Below are positions 14,482-23,844 of a DNA stretch of 63,864 nt, in pieces. A model generated the notes under the pieces. That model ran no database searches, had not been told where the DNA came from, and saw only the letters and a list, made by a program, of their open reading frames with translations. Both the position numbers and the translations under genes were made by a program. Source of the stretch: Reyranella sp. (lineage in GTDB: Bacteria; Pseudomonadota; Alphaproteobacteria; Reyranellales; Reyranellaceae); the NCBI GenBank assembly GCA_019750135.1, contig JAIEOV010000067.1, positions 1 to 63,864 of the forward strand, in the 5' to 3' direction. Position 1 is the stretch's first letter; each line of letters starts with the position of its first letter.

Positions 14482-17380
14482 GCAGCTGGTCGGCGACCAA
14501 GCCGTACTGCCGGCAGAGGCTCGTCTGCTCGGCAAGGTCAGCGGATATCTGTGTCGAGCTGGGCTCGAAAGCCGTCAGCAGGCTCGCACGCACGCCGAGC
14601 CCTTGCACGATCAGGCATGGATTGCAGATGCTGCGCGCGACGTCGAGCGCGCGATTGATCGCGGCCAGGGCATCCGACGATGAGCCCAGGTGGGCCAATG
14701 CTTCGGCGTAGCCCGCGTTCAGGTAGTAGAGCTCGAGTCGGCCGGTGCGGTCCTGCAGCCCGCGCGCCAACCAAGCCTCGACGGCCCACACGGCCTTTGC
14801 CGCTTGTCCCGTCCGCGCCAACGCGCTCGCCAGCAAGCCGACGACGTGCGGCAGTGCCGGGTCGTAGCCGTACTGATCGACCAGATTGATCGCGACCTCC
14901 AGGCAATCCGCTGCGTCACGGTCGCGCCGCAGCTTCAGGAGATTGCGGCCCAGCCCCATCCGGGCCAGCAGCTCGGAGTAGGGCTCGCCCTCTCGCGTGG
15001 CAATCTTCAGCGCATGCTCGGCATGACCCAGCCCTTCCTCGTAAAGGCCCACCTCCATCAGGAGCCAGCCCAGGAAGCTGCGGATGAGCGATGCAGGAAT
15101 TGCCGCGGCGCCCAGGCGCGTCGTCTCGAGCGGACCGCTGAAGGCATCGCGCAGGTCGCGCAGGACGTCGATCGCCCGCTCGATCTTTCCCGTGCCGTAG
15201 AGGGCGCTGCCCAGCATGAACTTGGCGCTGAATTGCAGAGGAAGATTGTCGAGCTCTTTGGCGATCTCGAGTGCCTTTTCGCTCTGCTCTCGGCAATCGA
15301 CGTAGTTGCCCTTGAACCAGCTGATCAAAGCCATGTGGCACAAGGCAGCGCAGACCTTGCCCGCACGGTTCTGGCGCTGTGCCAGCTCCAGGGCGCGCGG
15401 CAGGTAGGGATTCATCTTGATGAATTCACCGATCGACACGAGCTGCGCAAACGCCATCAGCACGAAGTCGACGAACCGCCTTTCCGCCGGTTCGCCGATC
15501 CTTTCGACACACACCATTGCGCGCTGGAAGATGAGGAAGAGCGACCCGTTCGCCGAGGTACGCCTGGCGCGCAGCCCGGCCAGCCATAGGTATTCGAGCG
15601 CCTGCTCGTCGTTGCGCGCGCTCTCGGCGTGGAAGGCGAGGCGCTCGAGCTGCCCGCCGAGGTCGGAGTAGGTCGCAGTGACGGCGGCGATCGCGGCGCG
15701 GTGCAGGTCCCGGCGCCGCGGCCCCGGCACTGTTTCTGAACAGGCTTCCGCGACGATGGCATGGCGAAAACGGATCGACGTGCCGATCGACGGCTGCACG
15801 ATATCGAGACGTTCGAGTTCGGCGCAGTCGCGCACGAGCGTTTCGCTATCCTTGTTCAAGACCTGGAGGACGACCTCGACCTCGACTTCGTTGCCGAGAA
15901 CGCTCAATGCCTGCGCGCACTCCTTGGCGCTCGGCGAAAGGCGGTTGAGGCGGGCATGGATCACCGACTGCACGCTTTGCGGCACGAGGTTGACGCTCTC
16001 GCCCGGGTCGTCTTCGATCGACAGCACGATCTGCTCGAGCACGAACGGCACGCCGTCCGCCCTGTCGAGGAGCTTGTCGACGATGGACGGCGGCGGCGCG
16101 CCTGGCGGCCACAAGTGATGGGCGAGTTCCCGCATCTCGGCGCGCGGCAGGGGATCGAGCCGCAGGACCGTGGCGGCGATGTCTCGAGCCTCTGCGAGCG
16201 ATTCCGGTCGCCCGGTCACCAGCAGCGTACAAGGTTCGCAGACGGTGTTCTCGCCCAGCAGCCGCAGGCAGTAGATGCTTTCGAGGTCGAGAAGGTGCAA
16301 GTCCTCGATCACGATCAGCGTCGAAGTCCCCGCCGTCAGTTTCGTCAGGGCGTCGACGAGCGCCCGGGCGATCTGAGTCCGGGTCGGGTGGCTCGCCACG
16401 GCGTCGTCGCCGCTGGGTCTGGCCAAGAGCACGGTACCCAGCGGGCCATCCTTGACGCGCTCGACCCCGGCCGCGGCCAGTCCGCCGATCACTTCGTCAT
16501 CCGTCGCGGCCTCGCTGAGCGAGGAGGCCGCCAGGATGAGCGAGCGAACGGCCGAGTATGGCGTCGTGCGGCGTTGCGAATCGCCGCGGAAGATCAGCAC
16601 AAGCCGGCTGCTCTGCTGGGCATCCTGGATCGCCGCGGCTGCCAGCCTGCTCTTGCCGATGCCCGGCTCGCCGATCACGGCGATGGCGCGGCAACCACGG
16701 TCCTGCCTGGCCAGCGCGTGCCGCACCGCGTCGCGCTCGCGCTGGCGGCCGATCAGCGGGGTGCGGTAGTTGCGCGACCCGCTGTCGCCGATGCCCGGCG
16801 CGCGCGGCGGGCCGCCGAGACTGTAGGCGCTGGCGTTGATCTGTTTCAGGACCTTGACGTCTTCGAGCGGCGTGAGCTCGAGCATCGAGCGGCACAATTC
16901 GACGGTCTTCGAGCTCACGACGATGCTGTCGGGCGGCGCCAGCTTCTGCAAGCCGGCGGCGATGTGAACGGTGCCGCCCACCGGATCGAGCCGCGACCCG
17001 ATCTGCATGTCCATGCGTCGCAAGCCGACGAGTCCGGAATGAATGCCGACGCGGAAGCGAATCGGCCGACCAAGCATGTCGCGGATGTGGCCAGCCTTGC
17101 TGCCCGGGTGCTGGATCAGCCACGCCGTTTCACAGGCGCGATCGGCGTGATCCTCCATCGACGTGGGCCAGCCGAACACGGCGATACCGCCGTCTCCGGA
17201 ATAGTTCACCATCAGGCCGCCGGCGCGTCTGACGGTGCCGTCGAGGTGTTCGTAGATGCGGTCCAGCAGCTCCTGGGCATCGTCGGGATCGTCGCCGGCG
17301 ATATGGCCGGTGGAATTGACGGTATCTACCGCCAGCACCGTCACGATGCTGCGTTCCGCCGTTTCCGCGAGAATCCTCAT
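14450..17380 (-). CDS. Class III nucleotide cyclase domain - AAA ATPase - TPR regulator
   Basis: A 976-residue cytoplasmic regulator. Residues 1-190 are a class III adenylate/guanylate cyclase homology domain (TVLAVDTVNSTG with the metal Asp; NYSGDGGIAVFG). It is followed by a linker, an AAA/STAND ATPase with Walker A GEPGIGKSRL and Walker B-like LIVIEDLHLLD, and a long C-terminal TPR array of about 400 residues. This layout is common in alphaproteobacteria; some cyclase domains in it are degenerate, so activity is not assured. ATG 17380 was chosen; an open frame extends 18 codons upstream. It converges on the DyP-P450 gene, and a cAMP-type link to the CRP-like site at 9960 is speculative. 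Confidence 0.88.
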   Translation of the reverse strand: MRILAETAERSIVTVLAVDTVNSTGHIAGDDPDDAQELLDRIYEHLDGTVRRAGGLMVNYSGDGGIAVFGWPTSMEDHADRACETAWLIQHPGSKAGHIRDMLGRPIRFRVGIHSGLVGLRRMDMQIGSRLDPVGGTVHIAAGLQKLAPPDSIVVSSKTVELCRSMLELTPLEDVKVLKQINASAYSLGGPPRAPGIGDSGSRNYRTPLIGRQRERDAVRHALARQDRGCRAIAVIGEPGIGKSRLAAAAIQDAQQSSRLVLIFRGDSQRRTTPYSAVRSLILAASSLSEAATDDEVIGGLAAAGVERVKDGPLGTVLLARPSGDDAVASHPTRTQIARALVDALTKLTAGTSTLIVIEDLHLLDLESIYCLRLLGENTVCEPCTLLVTGRPESLAEARDIAATVLRLDPLPRAEMRELAHHLWPPGAPPPSIVDKLLDRADGVPFVLEQIVLSIEDDPGESVNLVPQSVQSVIHARLNRLSPSAKECAQALSVLGNEVEVEVVLQVLNKDSETLVRDCAELERLDIVQPSIGTSIRFRHAIVAEACSETVPGPRRRDLHRAAIAAVTATYSDLGGQLERLAFHAESARNDEQALEYLWLAGLRARRTSANGSLFLIFQRAMVCVERIGEPAERRFVDFVLMAFAQLVSIGEFIKMNPYLPRALELAQRQNRAGKVCAALCHMALISWFKGNYVDCREQSEKALEIAKELDNLPLQFSAKFMLGSALYGTGKIERAIDVLRDLRDAFSGPLETTRLGAAAIPASLIRSFLGWLLMEVGLYEEGLGHAEHALKIATREGEPYSELLARMGLGRNLLKLRRDRDAADCLEVAINLVDQYGYDPALPHVVGLLASALARTGQAAKAVWAVEAWLARGLQDRTGRLELYYLNAGYAEALAHLGSSSDALAAINRALDVARSICNPCLIVQGLGVRASLLTAFEPSSTQISADLAEQTSLCRQYGLVADQLLRISLASPAE

Positions 17381-17570
17381 AGACGTTCTGCCCCTAGTCG
17401 GCGACCGCACGGCGCTACGCGCCGAGCCTGCCATTGGCCGCCATAGACCTGGTCCGCGGCGGCCTCGAGAGCTTGCCGCGTGGCCAAGCCTAGGCCATGC
17501 CTTGCTTCGAGGGAATCGGCTTTTCGCGTTGCATCATGACTACAGCCCCCGAGGGGCGGAATGCCGCGGG

Positions 17571-18200
17571 CTAGGCCGGTTCCTTCTCGCGTGCGTCCCA
17601 CATCTTCCGGTAGGCAGGACGGGCGCGACAGGCTTCGAACCAGGCCTTCACCCTGGGGAATTCCTTGAAGAGATCTGTGGCGCCATCGGCATAGCGAACG
17701 ACCTCCGCGACGTTTATGTCAGCGACAGTGAAGCGATCGCCGACAAGGAAGCCGCTTGCCAGCGCTTCCTGCAGCACCGCGAAGGGCGCGCGCAGGGCGT
17801 CGACGGCTGCGGCCGTCGGACCGTTCTGTGCGATCGACAGCGAGTGCGGCTCGACCTCGGTCGCGGCCCACAATGACCACATGCTCACCAAGCCATCCTC
17901 GCCGACGTTGGCCGGCGCGAGCGGCCCGCCATGCTTGCGGGCGAGATAGAGATTGATGGCGAGCGATTCGTGCAGCACCAGGCCGTCATCCTCCAGGGTT
18001 GGGATGTGGCCGTTGGGATTGACCTTGAGGAACGACGGCGACTTGGTGTGCACGACATCCGCCGGGATCGGGTCCTTGAGACGGTAGCGCTGGATCACCG
18101 GGACCAGCTTGAAAGGGATGCCGAGCTCGTGGGCCAGCCAGATGTTGCGCGACGCGCGGGAGCGGTGGACGCCGTAGATCGTGATCATGGCGAGGTTCAT
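17571..18200 (-). CDS. Glutathione S-transferase family protein
   Basis: A 209-residue cytosolic GST. The N-terminal thioredoxin-fold half shows the activation Ser region HRSRASRNIWLAHEL, the cis-Pro segment NPNGHIPTLEDD and the glutathione-binding LHESLAINLYLA. The helical half contains FTVADINVAEVVRYA, the GST N-capping box. It likely conjugates or reduces a small electrophile; class and substrate are uncertain. ATG 18200 has AGGACC upstream; ATG 18188 is the alternative. It is divergent from the cupin gene, and the 37-base gap must hold both promoters. Confidence 0.9.
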   Translation of the reverse strand: MNLAMITIYGVHRSRASRNIWLAHELGIPFKLVPVIQRYRLKDPIPADVVHTKSPSFLKVNPNGHIPTLEDDGLVLHESLAINLYLARKHGGPLAPANVGEDGLVSMWSLWAATEVEPHSLSIAQNGPTAAAVDALRAPFAVLQEALASGFLVGDRFTVADINVAEVVRYADGATDLFKEFPRVKAWFEACRARPAYRKMWDAREKEPA

Positions 18201-18237
18201 AATCGGTCCTGGTCCTTTGCGAAAGGATGGATCGACG

Positions 18238-18591
18238 ATGAACGCCGAACGCAGACTTCAGCCCGTCAAGGACGCCAGCCATCTCTACGAGGTGGAGCGC
18301 CGCGACCGCCATGCCGAGCGTCCCGGCTTCCGCATCAGCGAGCTGCAGCTCTCGCCGACGCAGACCGTGCCCTGGCATTTCCACACCAACATCAGCGACA
18401 CCTTCTATGTCCTGGAAGGCGAGATGCGCCTGTTCCTGCAGCAGCCCAAGGAAGAGGTGCGGCTGAAGCCCGGCGAGACGTTCGTGGCGGCGCCTGGGCG
18501 GCCGCACCTGGTGACCAACGTCGGTAAGACCTCGCTCACCTTCCTGATCATGCAGGGTATCGGCGAGTACGACTACGTGCCGCTGGTTTAG
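18238..18591 (+). CDS. Single-domain cupin protein
   Basis: A 117-residue cupin_2 protein. Motif 1 is PWHFHTNISDTFYVLEGEM, with the metal-binding His-x-His and Glu; motif 2 is PGETFVAAPGRPHLVTN, with the third His. Such small cupins act as dioxygenases, isomerases or ligand binders, and the function cannot be fixed here. ATG 18238 follows AAAGGATGG. An upstream in-frame extension to 18181 would overlap the divergent GST gene. It ends just before a bidirectional terminator. Confidence 0.85.
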   Translation: MNAERRLQPVKDASHLYEVERRDRHAERPGFRISELQLSPTQTVPWHFHTNISDTFYVLEGEMRLFLQQPKEEVRLKPGETFVAAPGRPHLVTNVGKTSLTFLIMQGIGEYDYVPLV

Positions 18592-18603
18592 ATTAGATCG
18601 ACG

Positions 18604-18632
18604 AAAGGTCCCGAGCGTAGCGGGGGACCTTT
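18604..18632. terminator. Bidirectional terminator between cupin and acyl-CoA synthetase
   Basis: AAAGGTCCC (18604-18612) and GGGACCTTT (18624-18632) form a perfect 9-bp stem around CGAGCGTAGCGG-type loop DNA, with A/T tracts on both ends. It serves two convergent genes. A diverged relative (AAAGGTCCC, then GCTACGCTCCGGAC) lies at 27762-27786. Confidence 0.75.
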
Positions 18633-18634
18633 GC

Positions 18635-20167
18635 TCAGGTGATCGCTGGCTTGTCGGAACCGACGAACTGAGCCCGCAGCTCGCGCTTCAGCACCTTGCC
18701 GGTGGCATTGCGCGGCAGGGCATCGACGAAGGCGACCGACTGCGGGACCTTGAATTTCGCGAGGTTGCCGAGGCAGTGGCGGATGACGTCGGCTTCCTCC
18801 AGCGCCGCGCCTGTCTTGCGCACGATGATCGCCAGCCCGGCCTCGCCCCAGCGCTCGTTGGGCACGCCGATGATCGCCGCGTCGGCGACGCCCGGGATCT
18901 GGAACAGCACGTTCTCGACCTCGGCCGGATAAACGTTCTCGCCGCCCGAGATGTACATGTCCTTCCAGCGATCGACGATATAGACGAAGCCTTCCTCGTC
19001 CTGCCGCGCTGCGTCGCCGGTATGCAGCCAGCCGTCGGTGAAGGCCTTCGCCATCGCTTCCGGCTTGTTCCAGTAGCCGGGCGTGATGTTGGGCCCTTTG
19101 ATCAGCAGTTCGCCGATGCCGCCCGCCGGCACATCGTTGCCTTCGTCGTCGACGATGCGGATGGCGGTATGCATCAGCGCCTTGCCGGCCGAGCCCACCT
19201 TGCGGATGGCGTCGGCGGCATCGAGCATGGTGCCGGCAGGGCTGGTCTCGGTCATGCCCCAGCCTTGCACCAGCGGCACGCCGCGGGCGCTCCATCCTTC
19301 CAGGATGGCAAGCGCACAGGGCGCGCCGCCGACGCCGGCGATCTGGAGGCGCGAGAGATCGGCGCCCTGGAACCTGGGATGCTGCATCATGAACTGGTAG
19401 GGCGCCGGCACGGCGAAGAAGTGGGTGATGCCGAGCGCGGGATCGGCGATGCAGTCGAGGGCGGCGCCGGGGTCGAAGGTGCGCATCACCAGGATCGTGC
19501 CGCCGGCATGCAGCACGGGATTGGCGTAGCAGTTGAGCCCACCGGTGTGGAACAGCGGCAGGACCACGAGCTGCACGGTCTCGGGCGTGATCATGGCCGG
19601 AATGCCAAGATTCACGCAGTTCCAGAAGTTCATGCCGTGCGTGATGATGGCGCCCTTCGGGTGCCCCGTCGTGCCGGAGGTGTACATCACCATGGCGATG
19701 TCGTCGTGGCTGAGCGCGAGCGGCGGACGAGGCGCCGGTGCGGTGGCCAGCGCCCGCTCGTACGCGCTGTCGGGCCGATCGTGGTCGATCTCGAGCAGCG
19801 GGGTGGAGAGCTGGCGCGCCTGATCGGCGAAGTTCCTCTCGTGGATGAGGAGCGACGGCGTCGAATCGGAGAGGATGTATTGCAGCTCCGGCACGGCGAG
19901 CCGCCAGTTGAGCGGCAGCATGATGGCGCCGAGCCGCCCGCAGGCGAATTGGAGCTCGAAGTATTCGGCGCAGTTGGGCGCCAGCAGCGCGACGCGGTCG
20001 CCCTTGCCGATCCCGCGGGCAGCCAGGGCCGCCGCCAGCCTGTCGGTCCGGGCGTGAAGGTCGGCGTAGGTGAACTTGCGCGCGGTCTGGAGGTCGTGGA
20101 TCGCGAGCCTGGTCGGGCGCCGGCCGGCGTGATGGGCGATCCAGTCGAAGTAGGGGATGGTGGGCAT
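18635..20167 (-). CDS. Acyl-CoA synthetase (AMP-forming)
   Basis: A 510-residue ANL-superfamily ligase that activates a carboxylic acid to its acyl-CoA through an acyl-AMP. Motifs: P-loop YTSGTTGHPKG, adenine site VQGWGMTETSP, TDGWLHTGD, hinge DRWKDMYISGGENVYPAE, and the catalytic Lys in RNATGKVLKRELR. It resembles medium/long-chain fatty acid or aryl-acid ligases; the substrate is unknown. The second synthetase gene ends 19 bases upstream of it on the same strand, so the pair is an operon of paralogues. Confidence 0.92.
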   Translation of the reverse strand: MPTIPYFDWIAHHAGRRPTRLAIHDLQTARKFTYADLHARTDRLAAALAARGIGKGDRVALLAPNCAEYFELQFACGRLGAIMLPLNWRLAVPELQYILSDSTPSLLIHERNFADQARQLSTPLLEIDHDRPDSAYERALATAPAPRPPLALSHDDIAMVMYTSGTTGHPKGAIITHGMNFWNCVNLGIPAMITPETVQLVVLPLFHTGGLNCYANPVLHAGGTILVMRTFDPGAALDCIADPALGITHFFAVPAPYQFMMQHPRFQGADLSRLQIAGVGGAPCALAILEGWSARGVPLVQGWGMTETSPAGTMLDAADAIRKVGSAGKALMHTAIRIVDDEGNDVPAGGIGELLIKGPNITPGYWNKPEAMAKAFTDGWLHTGDAARQDEEGFVYIVDRWKDMYISGGENVYPAEVENVLFQIPGVADAAIIGVPNERWGEAGLAIIVRKTGAALEEADVIRHCLGNLAKFKVPQSVAFVDALPRNATGKVLKRELRAQFVGSDKPAIT

Positions 20168-20185
20168 CGCGGATTGACGGCGCTC

Positions 20186-21745
20186 CTAATTCACCGACTT
20201 GGTGAAGCCCTTCCAGTAGGGCTCTCGCAGCTCGCGCTTCAGGACCTTTCCAGCGCCCGACAGCGGCAGCGGCGCGCCGCGGAAGTCGATGCTGCGCGGG
20301 CATTTGTAGCCGGCGATCTGGCCGCGGCAGTGCTCCATCACGTCGTCGGCGTTGAGCGTGACGCCCGGCTTGGGGACGATGATGGCATGCACGCGCTCGC
20401 CCCAGCGCTCGTCGGGCACGCCGATCACCGCGACTTCGCTGACGCCGGCCAGCAGCGAGATCGCATTCTCGACCTCGGCCGAGTACACGTTCTCGCCGCC
20501 CGAGATGATCATGTCCTTCAGGCGGTCGACGATGAAGACGAAGCCCTGGTCGTCCATGTAGGCGCCGTCGCCCGAATAGTACCAGCCGTCCTTCAGCACG
20601 GCCTCGGTCTCGGCTGGCTTGTTCCAGTAACCCTTCATGATGTTGGCGCCGCGGATGGCGAGCTCGCCCGCGGTGCCGCGCGGCACTTCCTCACGGTTGG
20701 CGTCGACCACCTTGACCTCGCAGCCCAGCGCCACCTGGCCGCACGACTTCAGTTTGCCGGCGAACGGCCCGTCGAGCGTGGTGTAACGCGGGTCGAGCAG
20801 GGTGACGATCGGCGATGCCTCGGTCATGCCGTAGGCGTGCATCAGCTTCACGTGCGGCATCACCTGCATGGCCTTGCGCAAAATGCCGTCGGGCATCGGC
20901 GAGGCGCCGTACAGGATGAAGGCGAGCGTGCGGATGTCGAACTCGGCGAAGCGCGGATGGTTGACGATCATGTTGATCATGGTCGGCACGAACTGGGCGT
21001 GCGTCACTTTCTCAGTCTGGACGGTCTGCAGGACGTCGACTGGCTCGAAGCGCGGCACGAAGGCATGGCGGCCGCCCGCCATGGTGACGCCGAAGGTCGA
21101 GGCGCCATCGGCGAGATGGAACATCGGCCCGGAATGGATGTAGGTCGTATCGGCATTGAAGCCGATACCGGCGACGCCGTTCAGCGCATTCACGACCAGA
21201 TTGGTGTGGGTGAGCATCACGCCCTTTGATCGCCCAGTGGTGCCGCCGGTGTAGAACAGCCCGGCCAGATCATCGTTGGCGGCGCCGACGTCGAGCGCCG
21301 GATCGTAGTTGGTGAGATCCTCGAAATGCAGCAGGCCTTCCGGCCCCGACGTGTCGTCGAGCCAGACGACCTCGCGCACGGCCGCCATCTTGTCCTCGAG
21401 CGGCGTCAGGTGGTGTGACATGGCCGTGTCGATGAACAGCGCCACGGCGCCCGAGTCCGCCAGGATGTACTCGATTTCCGGCGCCGCCAGCCGGGTATTG
21501 ATCGGCACCATGGCGGCGCCGATCCAGGGGATGGCGTACATCAGCTCGAAGTAACGGTCGCTGTTCAGGGCCAGGATCGCCACGCGGTCGCCCGGTCGCA
21601 CGCCCAGCGCGAATAGGGCGCCGGCGATCCGGCTCACCCGGTCGATGGTCTGCTGCCAGGTCCGATGGCGACCGGCAAAGTGGGTCGACACACCGTCGGG
21701 TTTGGTCTGGGCGGCGCGACGTAGTCCCTGGGTGAGTGCGAACAT
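20186..21745 (-). CDS. Acyl-CoA synthetase (AMP-forming), second paralogue
   Basis: A 519-residue ANL ligase. Motifs: YTGGTTGRSKGVMLTH (the P-loop Ser is replaced by Gly, a variant common in this branch), MHAYGMTEASP, DGWYYSGDGAYMD, DRLKDMIISGGENVYSAE and GAGKVLKRELREPYW. It is clearly paralogous to the following synthetase, but divergent enough to imply another acid substrate. It is first in the minus-strand operon. The 137 bases between its start and the divergent P450 gene hold both promoters; no convincing -35/-10 pair was identified there. Confidence 0.92.
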   Translation of the reverse strand: MFALTQGLRRAAQTKPDGVSTHFAGRHRTWQQTIDRVSRIAGALFALGVRPGDRVAILALNSDRYFELMYAIPWIGAAMVPINTRLAAPEIEYILADSGAVALFIDTAMSHHLTPLEDKMAAVREVVWLDDTSGPEGLLHFEDLTNYDPALDVGAANDDLAGLFYTGGTTGRSKGVMLTHTNLVVNALNGVAGIGFNADTTYIHSGPMFHLADGASTFGVTMAGGRHAFVPRFEPVDVLQTVQTEKVTHAQFVPTMINMIVNHPRFAEFDIRTLAFILYGASPMPDGILRKAMQVMPHVKLMHAYGMTEASPIVTLLDPRYTTLDGPFAGKLKSCGQVALGCEVKVVDANREEVPRGTAGELAIRGANIMKGYWNKPAETEAVLKDGWYYSGDGAYMDDQGFVFIVDRLKDMIISGGENVYSAEVENAISLLAGVSEVAVIGVPDERWGERVHAIIVPKPGVTLNADDVMEHCRGQIAGYKCPRSIDFRGAPLPLSGAGKVLKRELREPYWKGFTKSVN

Positions 21746-21882
21746 GCCGGGATGCTAGAGCACCGTTCATGGACGTTGAACCAGTTTTCCTCCTCTGACG
21801 GGGAAGAGCGCGTCTGAGATGTGCATGCGTCGGGGGCTCCGCTCGTTCGCGCTGCCACGGCCTTCGTGCTAAGGAAACGGCC

Positions 21883-23121
21883 ATGAACGACATGACCCCG
21901 CCCGTCGTGGACGGCGTGCCGCTCGAGTTCAATCCGCTCGATCCGGCCTTCATCGCGGACCCCTATCCGTTCTATCGCCGCCTGCGCGAGACGGCGCCCG
22001 TTTTCAAGACGCCGCAGGGGTTCTGGCTGATCACGCGCTACGAGGACGTGGCGTTCGTCCTGCGCGACAAGCGCTTCGGCAAGGATTTCGTCGGCAATAT
22101 TCAGCGCCGCTACGGCAACATCGACCGCATGAGCGAGCCGGCCGTCGCCAGCCTTGCCCGCACCATGTTGGTGCAGGATCCGCCCGATCACACGCGGCTG
22201 CGCGGCCTGGTCAACAAGGCCTTCACCGCGCGCCGGGTGGCCGACATGCGCCCGCGCATCGCGAAGCTCGTCGACGACCAGCTCGATCGCGTCGCCGACA
22301 AGGGCGAGATGGACGTGATGCGCGACCTCGCGCATCGCCTGCCCGTGATCGTGATCTGCGACATGCTGGGCATTCCCGAGGAGCACCGCGCGCCGTTCCT
22401 GGCTGGCAGCAACGTCAACGGCCGCATCCTCGAACCGGTCCCGATGACCCGCGAGGAGATGGACCAGGCCAACTTCAACACCCAGATGGCGAGCGTCTAC
22501 TTCAAGCAGCTTTGTGACCTGCGCCGCCGCGAACCGCAGGACGACCTTACAACGGAGCTGGTGCGCGCCGAAGAAGCGGGCGACAAGCTGACGGCGGAGG
22601 AGCTCGAGGCCAATATCGGCCTGCTGTTCGGCGCCGGCCACGAGACCACCACGAACCTGATCGGCAACGGCCTGCTGGCGCTGCATCGCCAGCCCGAGCA
22701 GTGGGAGCGGCTGAAGGCCGACCCGTCGCTGATCCCCAATGCCGTCGAGGAGGTGCTGCGCTTCGATTCATCGGTACAGCTCTCCGGCCGCGTCACCAAC
22801 ACCGAGGTCGAGATCGGCGGCGTCAAGCTCGGCGGAAGCGAAAGTATCGTCGTCCTGCTGGGAGCGGCGAACCGCGATCCGGCGCAGTATCCCGATCCTG
22901 ACCGGCTCGATGTCGGCCGTGAGCATATCCGGCCGATGTCGTTCGGCGGCGGCATCCATCATTGCCTGGGCGCCCAGCTTGCCCGCCTCGAGGCCGAGCT
23001 GGTCTTTGCCGCCTTGATCGAACGCATGCCGAACCTCACCTTGCCGGAGAAGGACAAGCCGGCGTGGCGGCGCAGCTTCACCCTGCGTGGGCTGAGCAAG
23101 CTGCCGGCGGTGTGGCACTAG
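21883..23121 (+). CDS. Cytochrome P450
   Basis: A 412-residue soluble bacterial class I P450. The I-helix is LLFGAGHETTTN (acid-Thr pair), the K-helix ExxR is EEVLR, the PERF-like region precedes FGGGIHHCLGAQLARLE with the heme-thiolate Cys, and the C-helix region is DPPDHTRLRGLVNKAF. It would hydroxylate a small hydrophobic substrate using an external ferredoxin/reductase not found in this window. RBS AAGGAAA precedes ATG 21883. It opens a run of co-directional genes (PP2C, asparaginase, RNA methylase, SDR). Confidence 0.94.
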   Translation: MNDMTPPVVDGVPLEFNPLDPAFIADPYPFYRRLRETAPVFKTPQGFWLITRYEDVAFVLRDKRFGKDFVGNIQRRYGNIDRMSEPAVASLARTMLVQDPPDHTRLRGLVNKAFTARRVADMRPRIAKLVDDQLDRVADKGEMDVMRDLAHRLPVIVICDMLGIPEEHRAPFLAGSNVNGRILEPVPMTREEMDQANFNTQMASVYFKQLCDLRRREPQDDLTTELVRAEEAGDKLTAEELEANIGLLFGAGHETTTNLIGNGLLALHRQPEQWERLKADPSLIPNAVEEVLRFDSSVQLSGRVTNTEVEIGGVKLGGSESIVVLLGAANRDPAQYPDPDRLDVGREHIRPMSFGGGIHHCLGAQLARLEAELVFAALIERMPNLTLPEKDKPAWRRSFTLRGLSKLPAVWH

Positions 23122-23136
23122 GGATTGGCATCTGAC

Positions 23137-23844
23137 ATGGCAGGACGGTGGCGGGGCGAGGGCGGCCAACATCAGGGCGCGCGGCCCTATCAAGAGGACA
23201 GTTGGGCGCTACGCACGCTCGGTGACGACTCGCTGCTGGCTGTGGTCGCCGACGGCATGGGCGGCCACGCCGGCGGCGCCGTGGCCAGCAAGGTCGCGGT
23301 CGAGGCGTTCGTGCATGCGATCGAGCAGGGCGGAGGCCTGGCCGACGGACTCCAGGAGGCCAATGCCGCGGTCGGCAGGACCGCGGCCGGCAAGGCTGAG
23401 CTTTCGGGCATGGGCGCGACCCTGGTGGCGGCGCAGGTGCGCGGCGACGAGGTGCGCTGGATCAGCGTCGGCGATTCGCCGTTCTACCTGGTGTCGACGG
23501 GTACGATCGAGCGGCTGAACGCCGACCATTCGATGGCGCCGCAGATCGATGCCCTGGTCAGGCGCGGCATGCTGACGGCGGACGAGGCCGAGCATCATCC
23601 CGGCCGCCATACGCTGCGCGAAGCCGTCATGGGTCAGCCGCTCAGCCTCATAGACAAGGGCAGCCGCAAGCTCGGTCCCGACGTCAAGCTGCTGCTGTGC
23701 AGCGACGGCGTGCAGTCGCTCAGCGAAGCGGAGATCGCCGCGAGCGCCATCAAGCCGGTCGACGGCGTGATCAAGGCCGTGCTGGACGCGGCCAAGGAGC
23801 ATCAGGACAACGTCACGGTGGTCAAGCTGGAGCGCGCGCGATGA
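23137..23844 (+). CDS. PP2C-family Ser/Thr protein phosphatase
   Basis: A 235-residue PPM phosphatase with the metal Asp motifs YQEDSW, VVADGMGGHAGG, SVGDSPFYLV, LCSDGVQSL and QDNVTVV. It dephosphorylates Ser/Thr phosphoproteins, plausibly those modified by Hanks kinases such as the one at 3984. The N-terminal membrane or regulatory domains found in many relatives are absent. ATG 23137 was preferred to the TTG at 23125. It begins 15 bases after the P450 stop, and its stop overlaps the next start (ATGA), so it is translated with the asparaginase. Confidence 0.9.
   Translation: MAGRWRGEGGQHQGARPYQEDSWALRTLGDDSLLAVVADGMGGHAGGAVASKVAVEAFVHAIEQGGGLADGLQEANAAVGRTAAGKAELSGMGATLVAAQVRGDEVRWISVGDSPFYLVSTGTIERLNADHSMAPQIDALVRRGMLTADEAEHHPGRHTLREAVMGQPLSLIDKGSRKLGPDVKLLLCSDGVQSLSEAEIAASAIKPVDGVIKAVLDAAKEHQDNVTVVKLERAR

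Noticed and set aside
15761..17446. Long open frame antisense to the cyclase-AAA-TPR gene
   Set aside because: Composition is Arg/Ala/Gly/Asp-biased as expected for the reverse strand of GC-rich coding DNA, and no motif is seen; the minus strand has clear domains.
17381..17570. Possible small gene between the cyclase and GST genes
   Set aside because: Only short frames without motifs or ribosome sites are present.
18776..21229. 817-codon open frame antisense to the two acyl-CoA synthetases
   Set aside because: It lacks any domain and is a shadow of high-GC coding sequence; the opposite strand carries all ANL motifs.
21746..21882. Small RNA or attenuator before the P450 gene
   Set aside because: No terminator, leader peptide or stable dyad was found in the gap.
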